Assembly: GCA_014529385.2 (NCBI GenBank)
Contig: JABFUD020000311.1
Coordinates: 1-64,000 of the forward strand
Origin: Adiantum capillus-veneris
Lineage: Eukaryota > Streptophyta > Polypodiopsida > Polypodiales > Pteridaceae
Length of the DNA stretch: 64,000 nucleotides
Direction: 5' to 3'
Shown one piece after another: positions 35,101 through 50,100 of this stretch (positions within the stretch are counted from its first letter, which is position 1; every line of letters starts with the position of its first letter). Both the position numbers and the translations under genes were made by a program. The notes under the pieces are model-generated. The model was not told the DNA's origin. It saw only the letters and a program-made list of their open reading frames with translations, and did not search any database.

Positions 35101-38100
35101 ATATATACATGCCATAGATGATTTAGTGTGGTAAGCACCCTTTTATCATTGCATGTATCCGCAAGAAAGATTGTCAAAATATGTGTACAAATGACTTAAT
35201 GAGACCTTCATACTTTTGTCAAACAATGTACACTGCTATTACACTGAAACCATGAGTACATTTGATGTGCTAGCTCTATCATTACCCCTCCTTTGCAGAC
35301 GTTGGGTTGGGGCATACGTAGGCTGTAACCCAAAGGCCTCAAGGTAAAGCTGCAATACATTTGGTGACTCTGACAGTTCATGCTCTTCCATCCACTTCGT
35401 ATCCATAGGTCACCACATAGCATCTTGCAACCTGTCCCTTAACTTCTACATGTGCAAGAGGCTCTTGCCTCTGCAAACGAGCGTAATTCCACAATATTGT
35501 GACGTACCACCCACGACCCAGTAAGCTCAAATTTCAAGATGATTTACCAATGCGTCAAAGAATCCAAGCAATCGCCTCAAAGAATCGGCGAGCAGCGTCA
35601 CCTGGCAGACCCACATGACTCCCGCAGGAGATCTAGTGGCCAATCTACCACCGTGAGACCTCTCCCTATCTCTTGGTGGTTTATACTTGCAAACCCTAAA
35701 AACGCAGCAAAAAATCAGCCCTAATTTGACCACTTTTTGGCAGGGCGAACATCGTGTCTGTCCTGTGAAGAAGAACCCTCTTCCCTGGTGTCATCTGTCC
35801 TGTCAGTCATAGTGTAATTCCAAGTTCTTGTACTATGTCTTTACTCAAAACAACCGAGGCTCACTTCTTGAGGAAAAAGTGATTTATGTCTCGGCAATGG
35901 AACCATGAAATCGGTCTGTAGGGCGGTAGACGTAGGCTTTCACCCGAAACTTTACTTTAGACTTTAGGACACAAAGGAACTTCACGAATAAGTCTGTGAC
36001 TGGAATTCAACACTTCAAGACAAACCACGGCCTGATAGCTAGAGCACTACCAAGCAGACAACGACACCCAGTTGGCCCCAAAGACTGGCGCCCCTTTCGG
36101 TATTTCTTTATTCTTATTATACTTGAGAAAAACCTGTAAACTTCTACAAGCTGTCCCACTTTTATCAGGCTAAAATTCCTCTACTCCAACCCGATTTTGG
36201 CAACATAACCACAATAGAAGTCTCCACGGATAAAATCCCAAGCTAACATCGACTTTCCACGCACTTTTAGAGCTCTTTGCAAAACCTGGCGGGAAATTGC
36301 AGCTCACTGAATTCTCTGTCTTGCGCTCCGATCCGCGTGCCGGTCACTTTTCGGGGTAGCGCTCGAGCCCTCGCACGTGTAGGGTCACTTGCCCTTGATT
36401 TAGAGGAGATTCCTCGCGGGAAATCTCTTTAAATTGTCCTGTACAAGCACCCAATGCTCTCGCAAGGCTCCCCTGACAAATAAACGATCCGAACGCTTCC
36501 ACCTAACCCTCACCAAGCTGTCCAAACCTGTCCATGGCTGTAATTGCAGGTTTTTGACCCAATTTCGCCAGCATAACGGGGCAAATATCCCTGTAGGTCA
36601 AAAGTACACGTCAAGGACACTTTCCCTTTACATATGGAAGCTTTCCAGTGAGCTGCAGGTCAATTTCAGCATGCTGTAATTTTCTGTTTAGCCACTGTTA
36701 GGTGCCTACTGCCTTGTACACGCATCCCAAGGCCTTTCCAAGGCTCTCCTGGCAATTCCCTGCAGTTTAGGTGCGAAACCCTAAACCTGCAGAAAAATAC
36801 AGCAGGCTGTAATTCTCTGTTTTGGACCGTTTCGAGCGGAGCAAGCACGCCTACGCGTGTCTCAGGTGCTCCCGCCTCGAATGGGACGAGTTTTCATGTG
36901 AGAAAACTCTTCGTTCTCGCATTCCTTCGCGATGGAACTGTGCGTACCTGAAGGGGATTAGCAATTAGCTAATCCGGTTGCTGTACAGAAGGCTCTTGCC
37001 TTGGCATACGCGCATAATCCCCCAGATCTGTACATGGTCATTTGAGAAGACCAACTAGTGGGGCATTACCATATGTGCAAAGGGGAGAGACAGATGCACG
37101 AGAGCAAATCGTCGCACTACATAGAGCAAGGGTGAAAGGAATGCAGGGAGTGGATCTCCCGACTACACGGACCGCCTACAGACACGCGTCGGACAAACTA
37201 CCCGACCATAGCCACCATCCGGCAGCTCCCCCGTGTTGGGGCTAGCGTCCGAGGACGTAGGCGTGCACCTGTAAGACCGAGCGTCCCATACCACCCGGCC
37301 TCACCTCCTCGAGGTGACCTGGCACACTCCTAGCCTCGTGGGCTAACCACTGGCACTCTGCCAATGGGGATCGATTACTGCAAATGAGGCCTTGGCCTCG
37401 TTGGCCACACTGGCCGTGTTCACACTACGTCCGCCCGGACACTGGATGCCCATCCCGATGGCGTCTGGGCTAGATCCCCTCTCCTATGAGCGGGACATAA
37501 CAAAGGGAGAAGGCAAGCTTTAATGGTGCCGATTGACCCGACCAACTCGTGGTGACCTGCCCTTCCTGACTACGGGTGAAACTCTCGGCCGTTGGCCGTT
37601 TCACACTGGCCATACAATGTCCGATCATTTGCAACTTCAAAAAGAGGGTCCCAAAAATTAAACAAAAATCATCGGAAAGAAACCAACAACTCAAGTTAGC
37701 AATTGCCACGTCCTCGTGACAGTAGCAGAAGAACCTGCAGATTGCGATCCGTGGCACGTCCGTGATGTGAAATGATGTGTATGATCTTTTTTAGCATGGA
37801 TTTAGATGCATGGGACCAAGTGCCAGAGAGTACCTGATCTACATATGCTTCCACGCGGTAGCCGTTACATGAGCATATCTTAGTGGGGAGTTGGAGCCCT
37901 GGGTGCGGTGCCGTTTATGCTAAATTCTTCTAGAATATGTATAATATGGATTTAGAATATGGCAAGTGTGTTTGGATTGTCACAGTGTACATACATCACC
38001 TACAAGTTCTATGCGGACAAAAATTGTCAAAAATAGCAGGTGACGGGCGGCGGCATAAAATTGCATGGAAAGTGATCCAAAATGGAATATTGATGAAAAT

Positions 38101-41100
38101 TGATGCATATCTATGCTTTTTTTGCTTATGCGATTGATCCACAAATTTAGGGATTGTTTTGACTCCATGGGGGATTTTTCTCATCAAAAGTGGTCGTTTT
38201 TGGGTTAAAAAATGAGCTATAAATGGCCTAGTTTTGGCCCAAAATTTGACACATCAGATATTGCCGTGGGGAAGAGAGAGAGGGTTGGTTTTAAGTGAAA
38301 AAACTTGCAATTTTTTACTATTGTGCAATTTCATTCATGGTTGCTCAATCTATGTGTAGTGTAGTCTCGCCTCTTTGCAATCTCGTATCTGAGCTTGTGA
38401 GGGAGTGAATTAGGGTTCCCCCTTATCAAAATGGTGTGTGGGCTTCAATTTAGAACCACAAAACAGCCCTCACTCCCTAATCTGCTACTGGGAGATACTG
38501 GAGCCACCATCGGACAGGAATCTGAACTCTAACACCCCCTCTCAGTTCCTGGACAGGAAACAAGTCCAAGGGAGATGGCATGAGAGGATAATGTCGCATA
38601 TAATATAGGTTTGGTGAAGATATCAACAGGGTTATCTAACGTTGGAATGTACTCTAGTTGAACAAAGCCATCTTTGGTCTTCTCACGAACAGAATGATAT
38701 TGTATCTCTATATGCTTGGTCCGGGCATGGAACACCGGATTCTTAGCAATGGCTATAAAACTTTGTTTGTCTGAGTATAGCATGGTCGTATGCTAGGGAA
38801 AGCCCATCTCCGAAAGTAGCCTTCGTAACTATACTAACTCACATGTGGCATTGCAAACAGCCTTGTACTTTGCCGCGTGGAAGATAAGGCAACTGTCGGC
38901 TGTTTCTTACTGCTCCATGAAATTGCTCTTGAGCCAAAAGAAAAGGTATAACCTGTAGTCACTCGACCATCGTCCATCTGGATCACCATCCTAATCTGAA
39001 TCACTCCATCCTCGTAAAATGATTTTGGAGTCTGTACCTCCAGTCGCATAGTGAAGCCTAATGATTTGGTCGCCTTCAAATACCGCAGAGTTCGAAGAGC
39101 GTGCTTCAAATGTGACTTGGCAGGTCCCTATAACCGGCCAGTACTAATTCAATTACCTGTTAACTTTACATAGAGCACTCAGAAAAAAAGAGATTCATCC
39201 AGTGACTATAATGTCACTGCGCACACGGAGATCGACATCCTGTAGGCCCCAAGGATTGGTGCTCCTTTCGGTATTGCTTTATTCAATTGAAAATAGACGA
39301 TCCGAACACTTAGACAATTGATTTTTTCTCAAAATTTGTTATCAAATATATCCATATTGTAACAAACTTGGACACTCCAAGTCAAGATTCTACCGCGACA
39401 CAACAAAGATTCACTTCAAAACAGTTCACAAAATTGACACGGCTTGGCGTAGTTTCATGCCTAGAGGTATTGGTCCCAAAGACTGGCGCCCCTTTCAATA
39501 TTTCTCTTTATATTAATCTGTGTTCAAAGTACAAGAGAGTAGGCAGGCGCTCACTCTCAGACTTTGCGTCCAGATGCTCTGAGAAGTGAGGCCTTGCCCA
39601 CTTTTTTATAAGTACAAGGGATGCCCAAAAGCAGAGCCCCAAAATCTCTAAACTCAAAAGCTTATAATCTCAAAAGCAATTGTGCCAAAAGCTGCCGCAA
39701 ATATCTGCCAGCGTAATTTCTGTTGATTCCGTACGGATTGCCACGTTAGCACTGCCAGAGCAGTCTGCGCCGTAAATTCCGGGCTGCCACGTGTCAGACT
39801 ATCAGCGTAATCTGCGGTGCATTTTCCGGGCAGTTATCCGCATGGTGTGTGTGTGTCCAGGGCTAGCCACGTCATCAGTTTGTGACATACCCCCCTCTTG
39901 AAAGAATTGTAATCACCCTCGATTACGCCTGCAAACAGAGGCCATAAATTGTCTTAGCATACACTGATTGTTAGTTCCGACGCACTAGGTACAACACATC
40001 TAACCCATGTACCAATTGACAGTCACATCACTTTACATCACAGGACATCACATGACAAATCACATTCAAATTCATTCCAAATCTCAGACCATTATTAATC
40101 GGCAACGTGTTTAGTAATCGCATTTAGATCCAGTCGGGACCTCATAGATACACGATTAACTAATCCATATTGCAATCATGTCTATAGAGATTTATGAGAC
40201 TGAAATGCTGCAATCATTTCGTCTTTTAGTTCCTGCACTCAAACAGGTCAAGTACAAATCAATCAGTATCATTCTCATTTTAGGGAATTCCAATTCATAA
40301 AGTCATACAACAAAATACTGTCAGCCTAGCAGTATTCCTGAAACCCAAAGGGACATGAGTGACTCTATATCAAAAAAAAATCAAAGTAATCTGTTGACAA
40401 AGGAGCTGAGTGACTCCCCTCTTGTGCAAGCCCGCTGCACTAGATTCACCCATGCTGAATCGGGGTTCTATCTGGCACATCATCTTTAAAAGGCTTCAAG
40501 AGACTCACATGAAAAGCATTGTGAATTCTCCAAGTATTGGGCAGCTTCGGTCTAAAGGAGACATCATTTATCTTTTCTTTATTTGCAAAGGTCCATAGTA
40601 TCTCATACTAAGCTTTGGAGAAAGCCGCTCCTTTCCCTTTTTCTTTCTTAGGTGTGCCTCCTCAAAACATAAGAGCACCCAATCGTCTTCCTTTAATTTC
40701 AAATCGCGACGTGTCGATCCATTGCCTTCTTGTGTCTTTCTTGAGATTTCGCTAAAGCCTCCTGTACCTTGGCAAAAGCAGTGTCCAAGTCCCTCGTGTA
40801 CTGGTCAGCTTCAAAAATCTTATCTTTCGTGCTTAGGAAGGGTGGAACCTTCGTAGCACCTTCAATAATCTCAAATGGCGCCTTCCCCGTCGAAGAGTGG
40901 ATCGTGTTATTGTAGGCAAATTCCACCAAGGGCAAAAACTTTGCCCATTGAGTCTTTTGATCAGAAATGTAAGACTAATATAAATCCAGTACGACTGAAT
41001 TTGCAATCTCAGATTGCCCATCTGTCTGCGGGTGAAAAGATGACGAGAACTGCAACCATGTGCCAATGTTCTTACAAATAGCCTTCCAAAACAAACTCGT

Positions 41101-44100
41101 GAATCGGGGATCTCCGTCAGAGACCATTGTCTCAGGCATGCCATGTAATCTGAATAATTTGGCAATGAGCAGTCTCGCTAAATGGTCCAGTTTGACTGTT
41201 TTCTTCACTCGAATGAAATGAGCTTGCTTGCTAAATCTGTCAATAACAATCCAAATACCATCGTGCCAACTCTGTGTCTTCGGGAGATAAAAAATGAAAT
41301 CCATAGCAATACTTTCTCAGGGGCGGTTGGGAATGGGTAAAGGCTGTCAAACTTGACCTTCTAGCATACCAAGCAACTTCGTACAGAATCGTCCATGTCC
41401 TTCTTGAGTCTCGGCCAAAAGAAGTAACAGTCCACACCTGTCAAGGTGGTGTCAATGTCGTGGTGACCCGTAAATGGTGGAGAATAACATTCTGTTAGAA
41501 CCTTTTCCCTCAACGGCTATGTAACGCACAACATCGTTTTCTTCATCAAGTAGCCATCTCGTATGGAATATCCCGCTACTACTTCCCCATTCTGTATTCG
41601 TGTGAATACATCCGAAAAATCTGGATCTGTGGCGTACAAATCGACCATATCCTCGAAGCTTCTAAGATGAATCGCGGAAATTGCCAAGACTAACGGCTTT
41701 CGGGACCAAGCATCTGCCACCAAGTTCTTCTGTCCCTGTACATGGACAGTCTGGAAGTGAAACTGCGATAAGATGTTAGCCCACCGCATTGGCTTTTCGA
41801 AAGCTGCTTCTGTGACAAGAAGTACCGTAAACTCTGATGATCAGTGAAGACCGTAAAATCGGTTCCGAATAGGTAATGTCGCCATTGAGCAAGAGCATGG
41901 ATAATGTCACGAGGACGTGGCAGTTATTAACCATGTCACAGAGATGTGGCAACTGCTAACCTTGGTTGTTGGTTTCTTTCCAATGGGGTTTATTTTATTT
42001 ATTTTGAGACCCTCTTTTTGAAGTAGCAAACGGTCGGACATTGTATGGCCAATGTGAACGGTAGATTCACCCGCAGACGGGAAGTGGTCGGCACTGGAAT
42101 TCGTATGGTAAGAGGATGTCTAGGCTCAGAGCAAGATCATATAGGTCCCCCCGTCGCACTTAGCAAGTTGGTGGATACTAGGAAGTGAACTCAATTAAGG
42201 CGTAAAGTCAAGGTGGGACTACCAACAGAAAGTATCCGACAGTTGGGCCACATTGCATTTTTGGATGCGGTCCCAATGAGGATAGATGGTCAGAAGACCA
42301 GTGGGAGCCCAACGGAAGCATCTCCTAAAATTTAGGGAACTGCTATTTTGGGCCACGAAATGTGTTCGCGTCATTACCTTCGGTATGACTAGGGGAACAC
42401 TTTACAACTCTGTCGCGAAGTCAACTGACGCACCAGTTGAGATATTTTTAGCAGGGAAAGCCCAAACTCGGAAACTGGGCGACGTGTCAGCTTGTGAGCG
42501 ATTCTGCCACTTTGGGAGGCAAAAACGAGCTGCATATCAACAAAGGGGCGCCATTTTCAGCCACAGGCGGATTGCAACAAGTACAGAAGCTATGGAATGC
42601 TTACCTTGCCCTCTATGCACAGTATGGTGACGGGAGTGATGCCCCGCACGCTACATACTGCTCTCTTTCTCCCCTATGTGCAGTTATGTGATGCCCCACA
42701 AGAGGGCTACTCATTTGACTGATGTACAGTTGTGTGGGTTCATGCTTTTGTGCTGAGGCAAGAGCCTCCTTGAGCAGGAACAGGGGTAGCTAACTGCTGC
42801 TCCAAAGCAGGCACTGGTGAGGGTCATAACCTCACCGTACAGGTGCAAAATCAGCGCTGTGTATGCGCTGTAATTTGACTGTTTTTCAGCCATACGGACG
42901 CCAGGATCATTGGGAATCGTGCCCCACTGGCAAAGGACAGTTAGGGGACTGTTTGGGGCTGAAAACAGGGCAAAAACCAGTAAATACAGCGTGCTGAATT
43001 TACTGTTTTTGGACAGGAATCAGAGGGTATACGTCAGTGCAAGCGAGTTCCAGCAGGGGAATTGATTTCGCGCAAGTTTTGGGGTTGTTATGCTGCCGAA
43101 ATTTGGCCAAATCAAATGGTATCTAGGTGGATACACGTGAAGGATTCCCAGGACCTTACCTTGTAATTTACCCTCCTAAAGAATAAAGAAATACCGAAAG
43201 GGGCGCCAATTTTGGGGCCTACAGGTTGTTGGCGTTTGCTCAGAGCATTCTAGCTTCCGAGTCGTGTGTGTGTTTAAGTGTTAACTCCCGTCGCAGGTTC
43301 TCTTTGCAAAGTGCTCTCTGTGTGTGTGTATAAAGTAAAGAATTTCGGGTGAAAGCCAACGCCTACCCCACCACGGGCTGGTTTCAGATAACCGCCAAAA
43401 GCTCTCTCTCATAAATCTGTGCTGTCAATTCCGGCCCTGAAAACAATCGGCTCTCATAGGCAATGACACGGCCTTCTTGCATTAAGACCCACCCAAACTA
43501 GGACCACAAGCATCACAATATACTTCGAACGACTTTTGCAAATTCGGCAACGTCAAAATTGGTCCCGTAGTCAATTTCTCTTTCAAAGCCTGAAAGGCAG
43601 TCATCTCTGTGGGTCCCCACGAGAAAGGGACTCCTTTCTGTGTCACAATGTGCAAAGGGGAAGCGACCTCTGCAAACTTTCTAATGAACCGCCAATAGTA
43701 AGAACATAAGCCCAAAAAGCTTCTAACTTCATGGACGTTCTTCAAATCGGGCCAATCACGTATAGTCTCAATCTTGGTGTGGTCCATCTGTACTCCTGCT
43801 GTTGAGACGATGTGTTCCAAAAATGTATCTCCGGTAAGAAAAATTCACTCTTCTTGGCATTGATTACTAACTTGTGATCTGGCAATGCGTGAAAGATCTG
43901 TAGCAGATGGTGTTTATGTTTTGTCTCATCCTTGGAGAAGACTATAATGTCATCAAAGAAAGTGCCAACAAAAGATCTGTACTCTCTGAAAATCCTATCC
44001 ATCATTCGGTTGAAAGTCGTTGGAGCATTGGTAAGGCCAAAAGGCATCACCAAAAATTCATATAAATCGAAGCTTGTCCGAAAAGCTGGCTTATAGACAT

Positions 44101-47100
44101 TTCTTGGCGCGATTCGGATCTGATGATATCCGCTTTTCAAATCGATCCTGTTGAAACAAGAGGATCCCTGTAGTCAGTCAAGAATCTCATGATCCTCAGA
44201 ATCGGAAATCTGTTCTTGATGGTGATTTTATTAAGAGCTCTATAATCAATGCAGATTCTCCAAGATCCGTCATTCTTAAAAACCAACACCACCGGAGAGC
44301 AGTAGGGTGAAGTACTCGGCTGGATAAGACCCTTTTCCAAGAGGTCTTTCACTTGGTTCATAATCTCTTCATTCTAGGCTCAGCTCACACGGTAATGTCA
44401 CATGCACATCAAACCCTATGTGTACGTGGACAAGCTACTTCATGACTAGGGTTCAATTCAGTTCAGCTTAGGAAGTGTTCTGGCAACCTTTGTGAGTCTG
44501 TTCGCAGGCCGTGCATGTCCAGACACTTAGAGTAGTTGCATATCCTCTGGTTGCACACAGTATGATCATCATATTACAATCAGATTCCATCATGAGCATT
44601 TTTCAGTGCACAGAACCTATTTTCCCTATTTTACCCATTTTTCACTTATTATTAATAAGTGACTTTGTTGGGAAACTGGGTAGGGCAATTTTGACAAGGA
44701 ACTATATAAGAAACTAGTGCTAGCAGTATCTGGCAGAAGAGGCAGCAGAGACCCAATTGTCGGGCAGTGCGCCTTCTCAGCAAGACCTTCGGCGGAACAA
44801 CTTAGTGTTTTCAGCTATCAAGAAAGGCCATCGTTTTTCAGCCATTGCAGATCAGCCCCAGCGTTTTGCAGTTGCAGATCAGCTCGGCGTTAGCAGATTC
44901 ACAGCAGATCCCCTAGCGTTTTTGCATTTGCAGATTCCCGGCGTCAAGTACCCCATTAGCATCAGCGTTTTGCATTTTCAGCAGTCAGACTCCGCACCGC
45001 AACCCCCAAGCCCTCGCAGATCTCACCTTCCAGTAGCAGATCCTCGCCGCAAGGTCAGATCAGCCAGCGTTTGCAGATTCAGCCCGCTATTCGCAGATTT
45101 CAGCATCTTTGTTTTCAGCGCGTCATCGTCGCATTGTTGTCATCGCCGTTGTCACCGACATAGAGTCAGAATTCAGCAGATACAAGATTTGCAGATTTCA
45201 GCCCCTAGCGTTTTTAGTTTTCAGCCTGTCTTGTCATCGCCATCGTCGTCGTCGACATTGTCGGCAAGTCCATTGCATTTAGACCATTGTACGAGATTTG
45301 TGCAATCAATAGCATAGACTTCTCTTGCCATCGAGAGAGGGGCCCTTGGAGGAGGGTTTGACAACTTTTCTGGTGTCGTATTCTTCTCTCTCTATCTCTC
45401 AGTCTCAGCACCTTCATTCACAATGTTAACCACTGTCACGTGACACATCCCAACCCTATGTGTCCGTGGACAAGCTACACCACAGCAGGGTTCAGTCAGT
45501 TCAGTCAAGTCTAGATTAGCAGGGATCTGGCATTTTTGTTAGTCTATTCGTAGATCGTGCATGCCCAGTCACTTAGCATAGATGCATATCCTCCGGTTGC
45601 ACACAGCATGATCATCGGAATTCCCATCAGAATCCATTAGCATCAGTTAGGGGAATTTTCCAGTGCATTTAGCCTATTTTCCTATTTTTGGTTATTTTCA
45701 CTTATTATTTTTAAGTGACTTTCCAACAAAAGTAGGTAGGGCAATTTTGCTAAGTTAATATATAAGCAAACCCAAGTTAGCACTTTCTAGCAGAAGAGGC
45801 AGCAGGAGCTTCCCGCTCAACAGGCAACTTCTCAGCAGTACCCCCCCCCGCCCCCCAGCAGTAGACCCTCGCCATACCTCTCCCTCATCCCTGGCGTTTC
45901 CATCTCCAGAAGCCATCGCCATCATCATCCAGTGCTTGGCGTTTTTACCCTTTACCTACAGTAGCAGCAGGCTTCTACTAACACTAGCTACCCCTTGCAA
46001 ATCCTCAGCGATTTCAGCCCCAAGGCCCAGCGTTTTTGGTTCTCTGACCCAGAACTGCCTGGCGTTTTTGGCAAGAGATAGATTCAGCCAGCGTTTTTGT
46101 TTACAGCCCTAATCTGCATCAGACCACAGCGTTTTCAGCCTTATGCACAGTAGCAGATCAGCCCCCAAGTTGGTTGCAGATGCTCCCCCATTTTCAGCCA
46201 TAAAAACGCAGCCAAAACAGTCATTTTCAGCCACCAAAACAGTCCCGAAAAACAGCAGATAAAAGACTACAGATTTCAGCCATCGAGTCGTCGTCGTCAC
46301 CACCGTCGTCGTCATCGGCATAGTCCCATTGCATCAGTCCATTGCATACGCATTGTACACCTTTGTGCAATCAAAGTAGACCACTCTCGCCGACGAGAGT
46401 GGGGCCTTCGGAGGAGGGTTTTACAACCTCTCGGGTGTCGCATCTCTTCTCTCTCCTTCTCTCAGTCTCATTCACTTGCACGCACAATATCCACTCACTT
46501 TGTTCGTGATCATAGCACTCTCCATAGACGGAAAGCTCTCTCTTTCCCTAAGAACTAAAAGGAACCTTGAGCAATAAAGATCACTAATCTTGAGAAAATA
46601 CAACATTCATTCCGCTGCACCTTACATTGGTATTAGAGCTTTGGAAGTGTTCTGCATGCAGCATTACTCAAGGGAAGAACCACGAGAACCGCAAGAATTT
46701 TTTTTGCTTGTTGCGATCGCACGAACCCAAGTTCGCTTGGGCATGCCGATTCCTAATCGTGTTTGTTGAAGAGTGACTGGAATCCCAAGAAAGAAGGGCT
46801 TGTCCAGCCTCCCCTTGTGTCTCTTTTTCACTCGTTGAGAGCGGACCGTGCACTTAGCAGCCGACCAATCAACGTGAGGTGGGAAAAAGCAACCTTGGTG
46901 TGTGTTGCTAATTGGACTATTTTCTTATTTTTAATGATTAAATTTTTTTAAAAGGATATTTTATTATGTGCACTAAGAACTATTAAAAGATTGTAGCTAC
47001 AGGAACTGCCATCAGGAACGAACAACTCTGATGTGTCATTTGATGGGTGACGGTAAACATCGCGAAGGAGTTTTTGTAAGTTCGGTGGAAAGGACCGGGT

Positions 47101-50100
47101 TACGAGTGCCCCAGATGCGTCACATGATGGGTGACGGGTGCATCAGTAAGGGGGCATCCCGTAGGCTAAGGAGGAAATCCGAACTGAGTAAGAAAATACG
47201 CGTAAGAACGCAAGCACAAGAATAAAGATGGGTTCAATGAAGCTTTTTACGAAAAGTAGGAACAATCGCGGGAAGGCAGACGCTTTCCTGCGAGGAATCT
47301 ATGTTTGCATTGCATTCGTGCATGTGGTTGCATCCAGGGACGCCTGGGAAGTGTTGTTAAATGCATTGGTTTTAACTTATAAGGTTTTATTGAGTTTTTG
47401 GGCAGGTTCAGACCAATTTTAAAATATGCCGGCCGCCCACTTAATAAGTGGGCAGCCACTTAGAAGATAAAGCAACAAAACCAGCCAGCGAATTCTCTCT
47501 TCCTATTTCGGGTAGAACAACGCAAAAAAAAAGAAAAAAAGAAAAAAAGAAAAAACGGCCGCGATCTCTACGCGAGCAGTTATTCGTGCCGTGGCCAGGG
47601 AGCTATAAAAGTACCACATGTCCTCACTCACGGGAGGTACCAACATCAGCAAGAGAAGACTCTGCCGCAAGAGATTGCGAGACTACGAAGCACGGAAGTC
47701 TCTTTTCCCGTGCAAGAGCGACAGGTATCTATTGTGGATTTGCCATACGAATTGTTGTCGCGTGTTTGTGTGGTTTGTTTTGCAGGAATCTCCCGTCTTA
47801 CGGGAAGGCCCTTCACGGGAAGTACGGCTTCACGCCTAAGTCCCTTACGGGAAGGAACGGCCTTGTGCCCAAGCCCTTTACGGGAAAGCACGACCTTCGG
47901 GTCTAAGATTACAGAACGGAGGGGTTTCCTCGGGTTCTCGTGCTTGTATAAGAATTCTCCCTGAATAAAAGAATACTCTTAACGGGGGGGGGGGGGGGGG
48001 GGACCAGCCCATCTTCTGGTCCCCAATACTGTGTCGATCTTCTCACTTCTCTCATGTTTTCAAAGAATTATAATTTTCAGATTTTCTAAGTGCTCGTGTA
48101 CGCTCCCGTTTTGTGACAGTGTGAGCGCAAGACTGCCAAGGGGTGCGCCCGCAGAAAGGAGTAGAACTCGAGTGAAGAGAAGGTCCTTCTCCAACGCGAT
48201 TTGCAAGCGAAATAAAACCTCAAGAACCTCAAGAACCCAAGACCCTCAAGACTCAAGAACCTCAAGAACCCAAGATTCTTACGAATCAAGGACCTCAAGA
48301 ACCCAGACCCTCAAGAACCCAAGTTCCTCGCGAGCTTAAGAACCCAAGATTATAGTGTATGGTCGTCACCCGAAGCGGAATGGATACTTCGCATACAAGT
48401 GATGAGCATGAGAGAGGCGACGAAGACTCGTCCCCACCCGGAGATGATTTCTTCAACCTCCCCCTTCGCCATCTACTCCACCAAGTCCACCAAACCCTAT
48501 GGAGGAAATGGTCAAGCAGATGATGGCCATGATGGATAGACAAGAAGCAAGTCGCCTTGCTCAAGACCGTGAGCGCGACAAAAGAGACCGTAAACGCGAT
48601 GACAAAATTGCAAGAATGGCCGTAGACCAAGAAGCCAAGGACCGCGAGCGCGACGAAAGAAACGCAAGATATGCCGCACAACAAGAAGAAAATCGCATTG
48701 CTTTAGAACGCGAGCGCGACGCAAGAAAATAAATAAGGAGGAAGCGGCAGCACGAGCCGCAGCCTTGGAGGCCGAGCGTGAAGCTCGACGAGAGCTACGC
48801 ACTCAAGAGTTGCTTGCCCAAGTCCTAGCCTCGAAGACCGAACCACCCAAAGATCGTGGGAGTTTGTCAAGTGGCGCAAGCTACGACGCGGATTCCAACC
48901 ATCCAGTTACAGAAAAGTTGACTTTCAGTATGTATGACGGTAAGATGGATGCTACAGTTATTCATTCTTGGTTGCATCAATTTAATGCTTATTTTGCGAT
49001 AACTAAGAAGACAGGAAATAGCAAAGTTTTGACGGCAGCTATGTACCTTGTCGATGATGCCATCAATTGGTACCACGCATGGCAAGAGGCACAGCTAGCC
49101 GCTCACCTAGAGGCAGCCGACGATTTCACGCCCCTCTCTTTTAGTTGGGCTGATTTCCAAGACAAGCTCAAGGCGCGGTTTATGCCACCTCAGTACCTTG
49201 CACGATTGAAGGACGATTGGCGCGCTCTCAAGCAAAATGGTATACCGGTCATGTCTTATCATGTTTTGCAGCTAGGTACCCAACTACGCATGTCGGATGA
49301 AGAGCGCAAAGAGGCTTTTCTCTTTGGATTGGACGAGTATATCAAGTACGATGTTGAGGTACTCGATCCAATCGATCTCAACAAGGCGGTAGCGATTGCT
49401 CTCGCACAGGAGATGAAGCACAATAAGGGAAAGCCTAAGGAGAACAAGACTTCCACAAGTACCTCGCAGACTTCTCAGAACGGTAAGAACGGTAAGAATG
49501 GTAAGAATGATAACTCTTCGAACCAATCTTCCAACAGTATCTCATCAAAGAATTCTTCCAATGAATCTAAGGGTAAGGCTAACACAACTGCTAAACCTAA
49601 GCTTACTCCAGATGAAAAGGTAGCACAAGGAATTGTAGGAGGTTACATCACTTCGGAAGAACAAAGCACTTATTCTAAGGAAGGTCGTTGTTTTCATTGT
49701 CACATTAAGGGTCACATAAAAAGAACATGTCCTAAGCTTGAATCGAATGAATCTAAAGAACCCACAGCACCCACTACATCTGTCAATGCAATGAATGATA
49801 ACACGGGTGTGCCCAAAGTTTCTCAGGACCCTCCCATTGATGATTCTCTCATTAAATGTTATGGTCGTACGTCGGGGCACCGTTTTGTCATATTGTTTGA
49901 CCCAGGTAGTATGCATGATGTGATCAGCCCCTCTCTTGTTGAGAGAGCCCGCCTCGAAGTTAGTCCGAGATCTTCTATCGAGGTCTCTGGCTTTCGTCTT
50001 GGTATGGACGCTCTCATCACGAAGGAGTGCCTTGATGTGTTGTTTGCAATTCAACAGACTGCCTTCACTAGAAGATTTGTTGTTTCTCCTCTCTCAGGAT

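Larger units (their letters stand above)
33416..37721 (-). mobile_element. LTR element with an 846 bp internal region, non-autonomous
   Basis: Two related LTRs (about 33416-35059 and 35906-37721) flank only 846 bp. On the minus strand the right LTR ends ...CCGATTTCA beside a candidate primer site TGGTTCCATTGCCGAG, and the interior ends with a polypurine tract (AAGAGGGCGGTA) before the left LTR, which starts TGTCACGAGGACG. The left LTR lacks about 45 bp at its outer edge. No gag or pol motif is seen. The tRNA primer was not identified. The same LTR occurs alone at 41905-43386. Confidence 0.68.

Noticed and set aside
44757-45317. A 186-codon open frame in the solo LTR, as a possible gene
   Set aside because: It lies wholly in the transcribed part of an LTR, its composition follows the GCGTTTT/CAGATT repeats and the sister LTRs do not keep it as one frame.
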